From Syngnathus acus (lineage: Eukaryota; Chordata; Actinopteri; Syngnathiformes; Syngnathidae): a DNA stretch of 64,000 nt. Below the pieces are notes generated by a model. The model made no database searches, was not told the origin of the DNA, and worked only from the letters and a program-made list of their open reading frames with translations. Positions within the stretch are counted from its first letter, which is position 1, and each line of letters starts with the position of its first letter. Shown piece by piece: positions 21,892 through 32,500 of this stretch. The position numbers and the translations under genes were made by a program. The DNA lies in NCBI RefSeq assembly GCF_901709675.1, contig NC_051095.1, positions 8,769,956 to 8,833,955 on the forward strand, in the 5' to 3' direction.

Positions 21892-22408
21892 ATGGCGGGG
21901 ATTAAAGGTGCAGCTAAATGACGTTATTATACATGACATAACTACAAATGAACACTAAAAAAAATCAAATAAAACGGCTTCCGCTGCGTTAGCTTGACGC
22001 AATCCTTACGCACGCGTTTGGCGTTTTTCAGGCTAGCTAATGGAAAAGTATAGCCACCAGGCCGACCGTAGTCTTTAGCATTAGCTCAACATATAACACC
22101 GCCATGTGCGTGAATGCAGTCTCTTTTCATGTCATGAATCGGCTTGTGCATTATAACTTTTGACAGCATGATCTCATATGACGTTGTCAGTTTTTTGGGG
22201 GGGACCAATATTATGTTATAGCATCGCTCATAGGCTAAGGCTAACCAAAGCGAAAGTTGGGCGATCACGCGCTACTAATCATGTAAAAGATAAATAGGGC
22301 GTTTTACGTGTTAAAATGTCTTGGTAGCCTTGTTTGCGTTACTATTGACAAAAAGCTAATGAGTCACATGGTATGTATCTTGGGGCTTTGCCCATTGTTG
22401 TAATTGGT

Positions 22409-22446
<38 letters not shown>

Positions 22447-24305
22447 TGTGAGGGGTGGGGGGGTCATAACGGCAACATAAAATATTTCGATTTCTTTTTA
22501 AAAAACGTTGCGTAGTTTTAAGACCCAGTTATTGATCATTTAAAGTTCTCTATAGAAAGCACTGTTAAAAAACATTTACTGTTACGCCAATAAAATACAT
22601 GACCATAGGTAATATTGTCACAGCGCATAGTTTTGACATGGAGGCAATTCCAACATTTTCTTAACAATAACATGTTCTGAGCACCCTGCCCAGAAAAAAC
22701 ATGATAATCTGAGTTTGAGTGTGTCCTAGTCCTAGGCACTGCAATGTCATTTTCAGTCATAAGCAAGTGGTAGATATGTACCAGAATCAATCATTGCTTT
22801 ATTTTTCCAAAAGAGAGGGATGTCTGATACCACTTTTTTAAGACCAATAACCATGACACGTCTTTGCTCTTTGAGTACTCACCGCTACAGAGTACCAAGA
22901 GTACTTTTGATGTGTGATGTTTAAATTCCATTAAACACAATGACAACAATTTAACAAAGATATTCCTCTCTGAAGCATATGATGATGATTCACCAAAATG
23001 TCAAGGTACTAATGCATAACTAACCAAGTACCACTGAAGAAGATATAATATCAGATTTTTCCTCGTCCTAAGTCTCAGTGGCTGGCCTTCACTTAAAATA
23101 AGTCTATAGTATTGGTACAAATACTGATACTTGGGTGTCGGCCCTTGCTTATGCCAAGTTATTTCATCAAGTATTCCATGTCCCTCACATGAAGTGCTAC
23201 ATGAAATACAACTTAATGACTTACTTCTAGTTGTCTCTAATCAATTGTCCTTGCTGTCTTCTAGCTCTAATTGCGCTGTCTTTCGGAGGGGCCATCGGCC
23301 TCATGTTCCTCATGCTGGGATGTGCCCTCCCTGTCTATAAGTAAGGAAGCTGTAATGTTTTTGAAAATATGTTTTATACTATTAAGTTAATGGAGCTTAC
23401 TGTTGAAACTTCAGGCAATGAAGAAAATTATTGAATTAGGGCCTTCAGCTTGTCTAGTTATGGTTCACGTTCCAATTAATAGTTACTTGAATCAAATATA
23501 CATCTATGCTGTTCTCCTCTTTATCGTAAGTAGCCCTTGGGCCCACTCCAAAAAGAAATGATTTGCTCAAATTGAACAGACAACACAATATCACTTTCCT
23601 TCAGTTTCTAATTCAAAGACTTCTTTGAGAAACATAATTTGTAACTATAAGTACTTCTTTATTAAAAAATACTTTGTCTAACACTGATGCTAACATACAA
23701 TGGGAGATAAATCATCTACATATGTAAGAATGTCCTCGTAAAACATGAAGTTATTTTGAGAGGACGGTAAATTTACACTCTTTGACAAGCTGTACACTGA
23801 CATTTTTTTTTTAATGATGTATGAGGTGGAATCCCCCTTGAGTTGTCGTGTCCGTGTGTCTCTGGTCGCAACAACACATCAGCTGTTCCAATGCACCTCT
23901 CTTTCTGCGCGCAGCAAATACTGGCCACTCTTCCTCCTCTTCTTCTACATCCTCTCGCCCATCCCATACTGCATCTCGCGGCGGGTCGTAGACGACACCG
24001 ACTCGGCCAGCAACGCCTGCAAGGAGTTGGCTATATTCCTCACGACCGGCATAGTCATCTCAGCTTTTGGCCTGCCCATCGTCTTTGCGCGAGCTGAAGT
24101 CGTAAGTCACCACAATTGTGCAAATGTTGAAAGTAGCCACCAAACGCGGCCTTTAGCGTGACGACGGAATGGCTGCTTACGTTTGCAGATCGCTTGGGGG
24201 GCGTGCGCGCTCGTCTCGACGGGCAATATCGTCATCTTTGCAACCATCATGGGCTTCTTCCTCGTCTTCGGATCCAATGATGACTTCAGCTGGCAGCAGT
24301 GGTAA
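21892..24305 (+). CDS. leprotl1: leptin receptor overlapping transcript-like 1
   Basis: Four exons, 21892-21907, 23265-23340, 23915-24101 and 24189-24305, join to 131 residues, the normal family length. Four hydrophobic helices are visible. The conserved motifs include [44 protein letters not shown] and the C-terminal [12 protein letters not shown]. The residues [14 protein letters not shown] fit LEPROTL1 rather than LEPROT. The family (Vps55-like) acts in endosome to lysosome sorting and limits cell-surface growth hormone and leptin receptors. The first exon has only five codons plus one base, so detection depends on the splice join. AATAAA at 25701 could end a long 3' untranslated region. 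Confidence 0.96.
21908..23264 (+). other. leprotl1 intron 1
   Basis: A 1357-bp intron with a GT/GA microsatellite at 22410-22446 and no recognised exon or mobile element. Confidence 0.6.
22410..22446. repeat. (GT)n(GA)n microsatellite
   Basis: About 12 GT units run into about six GA units, inside leprotl1 intron 1. Confidence 0.95.
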
Positions 24306-25024
24306 ACCGACAAAACGAAGGAGGGTCTGAACCATTTTTATTATAGTTAATGTTATTATCATCTTTATTATTATATTATTATCATCATTGTTATTATTAT
24401 TATTAGAATCATTATTGATGGTCTTCTTATTTGATCTTTGTTGTTATTATTATTTATAGTAGAGTCTCTCTGAAGCCGTGCAATAGCTTTTGTTTTTCCC
24501 TGGCCTGCTTAACAGCAAACTGACATAAAGTGGGTTTATTTGTTCCGCTTATTTTGGGGAATTTTTGTCCATTATCTTCCATTACTAATGTTGTGATATT
24601 TGATTGTTTGGAGCCAAACTGACATGGAGAACAGCTTGCAATTCTTTGAAAACTATAAAAACATCACCTGAAAGTCTCAGAAGACCTCCATGTCAATTCA
24701 ATTTTGTTATTTCGAGTGCATTTAATCCAGTCCACAAAGTGGCGCTCAGTGATATCCTTCTTTGCTGGTTTGCCAACTGCTAACCTACGTTCAACAGTCT
24801 ACATACCGAGAGGCAGGGGTGGGAATCACAGAATGTCTTGCAAAATTATATTGCAATATTATGCCTACAACAACTTACACAATAATCAATATACACTATT
24901 GGTTGCATCAACTTTTATCTTAACTTGAACTCGTGTGGTATTATTAGTTCTTAAGACTCCTGAGACTCCCTGCATGGAAATATTCGTTCCGCATCAAGAA
25001 TGTAGTAGCTAATTGTACCATTTC

Positions 25025-25235
25025 GCACTTGATGTGTTGGCAGATACCCCAGAGAACATAACGGGCTGCATAACAGGCAATTACTTGTATGGAGACGGAA
25101 CGATAAGATATTGATATTTTGTCCCATCCCTGCCTGAACTTGATGTGTTGGCAGATACCCCAAAGAACATAACAGGCGGTTGATTACTTGTATGGATACA
25201 GAACGATAAGATACTGATATTTTGTCCCATCCCTG
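25025..25235. repeat. two-unit tandem duplication, about 112 bp
   Basis: Both units read TTGATGTGTTGGCAGATACC, then GAACATAAC, TTACTTGTATGGA, GAACGATAAGATA and TTTTGTCCCATCCCTGC. The second unit has a short deletion. It lies in the probable leprotl1 3' untranslated region. Confidence 0.9.
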
Positions 25236-25700
25236 CTTTTATAGGCTTTTAATTGAAAATGTGGTGCCATATCACGTGAGGTTGTTTTGTTGCTCATGAT
25301 GAAAACACAATAAAAAATATTTTTCAGTCATCTCACTGACATCCATCTAATCCTATGATGCATTTTTTCTTTATGTTCTCCTGACATCACTTCAGTGAAG
25401 CCATTGATTGTACAAAGCACTGGAATGAAGGCAGCTCTGAAAAACTACTGACATCATTTGTGTGTTTTCTTCTGTAATGCTAATGCTTTTAAGTCAGTGA
25501 CAAAACATACCCGCTGATGATGTTTTAAAAGAAAAAACAAACAAACCTAAAAGTGAGTGAAAGAGAACACTGAGAATTTCTTGTTAAATCTGTCCGACAT
25601 GGTCTGACCTAGTGTGTTGCGCAGTTGACGTTTGGGCGTCTCTCTCCTTGGCAGTTTGCTCCCACACTGGCAGTTGTGTCATTTTCATTTTATTTTGTTG

Positions 25701-25706
25701 AATAAA
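25701..25706 (+). promoter_or_regulatory. candidate polyadenylation signal of leprotl1
   Basis: AATAAA about 1.4 kb past the stop codon at 24303-24305. It is a plausible end of a long 3' untranslated region, not a proven one. Confidence 0.4.
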
Positions 25707-25826
25707 ACGTGTTCAATGGCAGTAGTCAGCATGGCGGGTTTATGTTTTCAAATAAATACAATTTTGGGACATTCTCTTTGAGCCATTCAGTCATTTAAGT
25801 TGATTTGACAGATGATCTCCGTAGCT

Positions 25827-25857
<31 letters not shown>

Positions 25858-25892
25858 TATATATTATATATATATATATATATTATTTATAT
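25827..25892. repeat. (TA)n microsatellite with interruptions
   Basis: TA runs separated by AAATAATA and ATTAT. Nearly self-complementary, so it could extrude a hairpin. Confidence 0.9.
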
Positions 25893-26037
25893 TTGTTTTT
25901 TGGGGGATGCAGGGGCGGCATTTGACGAATTTTAAATTAAAAATTCTATGTATATATGAATAATAAAACATGACAAAGTACATACTTAAAATCATTGCCT
26001 AATGTGTGATTGATTAAAATGATATATTTTTCAAAAG

Positions 26038-26112
26038 TGCGGCATGATGGGGGCACTGGTCAGCACGTCCGCCTCACGGTTCGGAGGGTACGGGTTTCAT
26101 TCCACCTCACTT
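26038..26112 (+). mobile_element. SINE head fragment
   Basis: GCGGCATGATGGGGGCACTG followed by CAGCACGTCCGCCTCACGG matches the first 70 bases of the SINE at 19860-20166. The body is missing. Confidence 0.65.
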
Positions 26113-26570
26113 TCAATTTGGGATTAATCTCTCTAAATGAATGCAGTCACTGTTGTTTGCATTTTTCACTATTTAAAGCACAATCGACTTTTCTTCAAGT
26201 GTAGTAGATGCCATTGTTTCCTTACCTAAGTGAACATCAGAATCAGGATGTGTTATTACCTGCCATCTGTTTTTGCCTCAGGCGTGGATTTGAATTTTAT
26301 GCTTTTTACAATGGAATTGAGCTTACTGTAAAGACTATATTTGACGCCACATGTCTCGACCTATAATAAATTTGCAGAACACCTTAGATATCATTAGTCA
26401 CTTCTTAAGTATGTTCTAAAATGAATAAATAAATAAAGCAATGGGTCTGAACACGTCTCGCCTCGCTTCAACACCTCACCCAGATTAACACTGTTGTGCC
26501 CTCAGTCGACATGCTCTAGTGCTGCTTTAAGATTTTATTAGACGAGGTCTGATATGTGTTGACCTCACAG

Positions 26571-29500
26571 GGTGATTTCAACTGTAGAATCATGGGAAGG
26601 TGGCGACAGAAGTAAACCAAAAAGACGGGCCATGAGGAGGTTTTTCCGGGCGCAGAGGGATGAAGACTTTGGTCGGATCCATTACCTGACAGCCAAGTGT
26701 ACGCATTTGGCTCGAGACAAAGGTAAGCAGATATTTGTGTGCCTGTAAATGTTAAATGAGGTTTTAAGTGGGGCATTGTTTAAGTGTGAATATGCAAACA
26801 TGATTTTAATGTTTAAATCTAACAATTAACTCTGGTTAAGGATGATTTCATGTGGTTGCAGCTGTGTTAGACAGGGAGGTCCTGTTGTCCAGGGAAAGGG
26901 AAAAGAAGCTGCAAGGAGACTTCCAAGCTGTGGCTGCTCAACTTTTCAACCTGGAGAAGACCAATGTGGAGCTGAGGAGGACACAGGACCGGCTTCTTAG
27001 CACCATCCACCAGCAGCAGGTGCAGTCCGCTTTCTTAAAATAGGCAAAATTTACATTCACAGGACCAAGTTGTCAGTGTAGGGATAATTTTGCCATGAAG
27101 AATTATTTATTGGTCACTGAAATATTAAGGCAAGGTCCAATATTATTGGTTATGACTTAATCAGTAAATCAGTGATGTGCTTTTAGAATTTTAGTAGAAT
27201 GCTGACCAATATATTTATTGGTTTTAATATTTTTAAATGTTTTTAATGTCGCTGGTTTTAAACCAGCTTTAATGGTTAGCTTTGAAAACATGCTGATTTG
27301 GCACCACGCAGAATTAAAAATCATTGAGTTTTATTGTTTCCCTACGAGAAAAACCCATGTTGTTTTGTTTAACAAAAAGATACGATGGAACTAGTATGGG
27401 ACTGAGGACAGAGACTTGGGGTACAAATAATGGTTATCAAAAAAGCACCCCGTAACGCAATTGCTATCGTCATACCAGAATGAGTGCCGTGAAGCATTAA
27501 CGGTGTGTAAATGCAAATGTTTGGCAATAGAAAATCAAGTTTTTCATGCATAGTACACATTCCACAGAATATGATTGTTTCATCTGATTTCAATGAGTTC
27601 ATTTGTAATATTCAGATCATTTTTGTCTTGTTCTGAAGTAGAAATGAGCTGTTTTATGAAACCCGTTTCCAATTTAGCACTTTAGGAGTTCTTATAAACA
27701 ATTCAGTTTGACAGGAATTCGGGCCGGCATGATTGACTCACTCGTTTAGGCTTGCCTCGAACTCTTTGACCTCGAGGCGTGTTCTCAACAAGCTCATTTT
27801 GAAATTGTACGACATCAAGGTATTGAGACTCTAAAACGTGTATCTACTGTATCCATCTGTTTATCAATCGTATCCATCATCAGTCTGCCCAATTGTCCAT
27901 CTTCTCATTTAACCTAATGTCTTGTATATAGGAGTTGGTGGAGTTGCTCCAGCAGCGTGTGATCATCCTGGCAGGGGAGAGCGAGCGCGACACACAGCTG
28001 CTGCGTCAAATGTGCTCGGAGCTGCTGTGCCTGCAAAGCTCTGAGATGTGGTTGGAGGGCCTGGTGGAAGAGCTGCAGGCCGAAGCCCAGATGCAACGCA
28101 GCAGGGAGGCCGACAGCCTTCGGGCGGAGCTGCACACCGAGGCCCACTGCGGTAACGCAGTAAAGGAGGGCCTCCGTGTGGAGCTGCAAATGTAAACTAT
28201 TACTGTGGTTGCAGTTTCTGCACTGCATTATACTGCGAGCAGTTTCTAATATTTCCCCCCTGTAATGCCTTTATCGTATTATTAGAAACAGATCAAATAA
28301 AAGAATGTGAATACTGTATGTGCTAATGGGTTCGTCATGTCTTGACGCCAACAGTAAGACGGCGGAGTTGGAGAAGCTTCGTGACGCCAACAAGATGCTG
28401 ACGGAGGAGTTGATGGATTTGCGTTTTGTTCATGAGGAACAGGTGAGCAATAATAACTTGTAATAATCAATAAATAATGACTTTTAAATTACCTATCATA
28501 TAAAGGCAGAATCCTGGGTGTCGCATTGTGTAGGCATACAGACTATTGTCCATAATATGAATTTAATGACCAATCTAGAATAAAGCGTTTCCATCATGTC
28601 AATGCAAACTAAAGCTATCAAATAATAAATTTGCTTGACTTTGCTAACCATAATTAGCGTAATGAAAGCATACCTTGGAGATTTGTTATCATTAGATAAA
28701 TTCAATAATAAACAAAACACAAATATGTGATACATGCATTTGACCCTCTATATTATGGGCCTATAATTTAAAAAATCTGCATTATTTATGTTTTGAAGGC
28801 AAAATTTATCATTTTTCCTCTCATGTATATATAATGATAAAACATGTTATGTGCTCAATTTAGCACAATAATAAAAAATAAAAAAACATTTAAAATAATT
28901 CTTTGACGAGATCATCTGTATTGCCTCTTTTGTCCAGTAGGTGTCAGGTTTGCTCAACTCTACTGCCCTTGTCTTCACAGACAAGCGGAACTAGAGGTTT
29001 AAAGTCGGTTGTTTGTCAAACATTTAGTTCCTCCAGGAATGATGAAACGCTACATTAACAATCGGAGAACTCATGAAACATTCCTCCCCGTCAAGATATT
29101 CTTCTTCATCTATCTTTTTAAATCTACATTTGACTTCAACAACTCTCCAACCCAGTCAATCAAACCACAAACGCTCCGAAATCCACAAGTCAAAGTCACG
29201 CGCCTAAATAAGCCTAGTGTGAATTATGGATTACTTTCTGGTTATTCCTGCAGATATTAATCATAATAATAATGAATGACGTTGTTTGCAAGGTGAGAGC
29301 TTTGCGAGGGGAGAATGACAGTGGTTCGAGGAAGCTCCAGGAAACACTGCAGCAGTTTGAAATGCTGTGTCAGCAACAGCGCTACTGGATGGTGTGCGTC
29401 AAAAGGTGGGACATAGTCTGAGGTCAAATGTCAAATGTTGACAGTTTGGACACAGTTCCAACTTGGAACTTCCAAGTACTACATTGTTGAAGTGTAACTT

Positions 29501-32500
29501 TGGATTTAGATTAACTGGTAGGTTTGGTGTCAAAATGAGACAATAGCTGGGTTACATTCAGAGAAACGTTTTAGTGACACAGCTGAGTGAAATGTGATAA
29601 TAATGATGAAAATACTGCCTGAAAGTTGTAATTTATATCTCAGCTTTAAAAACAGCTTTTTGGAGGAGAGAGAAGGTCTGCTTCAGAAAGTCCGCACTTT
29701 GGAAAGTTCGGCGAAACAGTTCAAGACGTCATGCGATCACGTTTCCCAGCAAACGCAACACTGCCCCCTACAGTATGACAGCTGCTGTAACAGGTTAGCA
29801 GGAAAATGCAATCGACTCTTATTTGCACTATTCTACTGTAATTGTTCAAACATGACAACAGTCAGTTACGTGCTGTACCACTTTATTAGTGTGAAGGCGA
29901 CAGTGAATGTTATTCTATACCATTTACTTTATTATTATTATGAGTGTGAAGGCGAAGGCAAAATTTCGCCCATTCATTTCTATATGGCACATTCAACATT
30001 TCTCATTCACATCATTCCCGTTTGAAATTTACATCATTCAGCACATTCAAATGACTTTGGGGAGGATTTTCAACATTCCCAGAATTGCCACGTTTCAAAA
30101 AATGTCACAATTTCACCTTAAAATTGGCCGTACAATTTTACAAAATTTCATTTCTCCCTTTTAATTTCGACATTTTTTAACCGATTCAATCCGTTCCAAC
30201 TTTAAACTGTTCATCTTACGCCTAGCTATTCCAAAACTTTCCACGATTCAAAAAAATCACATTTTCACTTCTAGAATTCACGGAAAATTCCGCAACATTT
30301 TTTTCCTTTCTAATTTCTACATTTTTCAGCCGATTCAACCCGTTCCAATTTTTAACTGTTCATCCTATTCCAAAACTTCCCACTTACTTAATTTTCAATT
30401 TTAAAATTCACGCCAAATTGTACAAAATGTTATATTTCCCTTCTAATTATTTGACCAATTGAACCTGTGCCAACTTTAAACATCATTCTGTAGCATTCCC
30501 CAAATATTTATTCAACTTGTCCGCCTTCACACGCAATTTCTCCAGAAATAGCAAAAATCTAGTTGACTAATGTGAGACAAAAAACATTTCTAAAATGGTC
30601 TCACTTCTAAAATGAATAAAATTACTAATTTTCTCCTCAGATGCGATCTGTCGTCATGGGACACTGATGAGGAGATGAATATCAACTATGAGGAGTGCCC
30701 ACAACAGGTATCTAAAAGCTGAGATTTACTGCATCCTTGGTTTCTGAATTTTATGAGTCAGCCTACAATGGAAAAATGGTTCGAGTTGAGGGAAAACTTT
30801 TAACAATTATAATATGCCTTTTTTTTCCTACAACCATGCCCGTCGTTAACGCATGAATGAATACACAAAGCAAATAAAACACAGAGGGAGAAATGTTCAA
30901 GTATTATTGTAGCTTATGTATTCTTGGACAACTAAGACTGAAGACCAGTAGCAAAAAAAAAAAAAAACCTACCATAACATAAAACGATGCTGTGTTTTCT
31001 TGGACAAGTAAGATTGAAGATCAATAGCCAAACCCCCCCCCCCCCCCGCTCCCCCCCCGCCGAAAAAAATAACATAAAACTGCTGTGTTGACCCAAATGA
31101 ATGATGATTGTCTTTTGGAAGACTTTTAACAACTTTAAAAGGATTTTTACTTGGACAATCATTTCGTTTTGTACTTTTTTCCAGACGCATATAAAAACAT
31201 GGTGGACTATCCAAAGACAGAAATGTTCAAGTATTTAGACAGTCTATTCTAGGACAATTAATGCCAAAGACCAGAAACAAACCCCAAAACCTGAGCTGCA
31301 TTTACTCAAATGGAAGATGATTGTCTTTTGGATGACTTTTACAATCGTTAAATGACTTAAACTTGGAAAATCCAAACACGCCCGTTGTTTAGACATGGGG
31401 GAAAAAACATTCAAAAACACGGCAAAAGACCCAAAGAGAGAAATGTTCCAAAATATTAAAAGAAAAAGTCTTCAAAGACAACAGACCGGTGGGGAATGTC
31501 TGGGTTTTGGTTGCGGGAATGAAATAGAAGAAAACAGAGTTAATATTCCGAGATGGCGTATTTCCTAACCTAAAAGTCTTTTTCGATACTTTGTGGCCAC
31601 TGGAATCACTTCACAGCTTTTATGCTAATCATGGTTTAGCATTAAACGAGCAGTGGTGGTAAGTAACAAAGTATATATAGATATAGATATATACACGCAA
31701 AACCAATGAAATGGGGCGCCGGTCCCATCTCTCTTGCTGTTTTTATTTTGTCTGACGGCACGGCTACGTATATTTATGAAGAAACAACTCTCTGAAGTCC
31801 AAACTGTCTTCAGTTCATGACGCAACCATGCAAGCGCTACTTGATAGATTTCGTTGTAATGTCAGTGGTGGGGAAGTAACTCTGGAGTAAATCAAGGATG
31901 ATACATAAAAGGCGCTCAATGCATTCAATGCTTCTGGAGGAGTACAAAGTACAAATATCTGATTTCAAATGTCAGGAGTCATTGGGAACAATATACTCCA
32001 ATACAGATAGTGGAATGTTCCTTTTGGTTCCCCCTACTGTTATGATGCAATTAACTTCCATTAGTTGTAAACATAAATAGACAGCAGTGATAAATGTGCA
32101 TTTGATCAGCGACAAACATGGAGTCAGACGCGAAAGAAGGCCAAGCTAAACGCTAATAGAACGCATCTGTGTTATATCATCATGTCTGGAAATAAACATT
32201 CTCTTATTACTTTAGTATACACACACGGCACACAACTGTGAACTGGAACGTTAGCACTGACGCTAATGCTATAAAACAAGAGTGCTAGAGTAGGTGATCC
32301 GAGGTCACGTCGCATCAGACTTAGTATATTGCAAGCCAAGTTATGATTTTTTAAAATGTTATCTTAAGGTCACATTACGACACCACGTTCCTTTAAAGGT
32401 CGATACGTAAATAAAGACGAGGAGTCTAGGAGGACTTTGGATTATTTTCTTTTTTTCCGGGACCATCCTTTAACTACAAAGGGGCTTTTTGGAGACGTCT

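Larger units (their letters stand above)
24306..26570. other. leprotl1 3' region and spacer
   Basis: Contains a poor TTATTA-rich run (24336-24460), a tandem duplication (25025-25235), a candidate polyadenylation signal at 25701-25706, an AT microsatellite (25827-25892) and a SINE head (26038-26112). No exon is seen. Confidence 0.5.
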
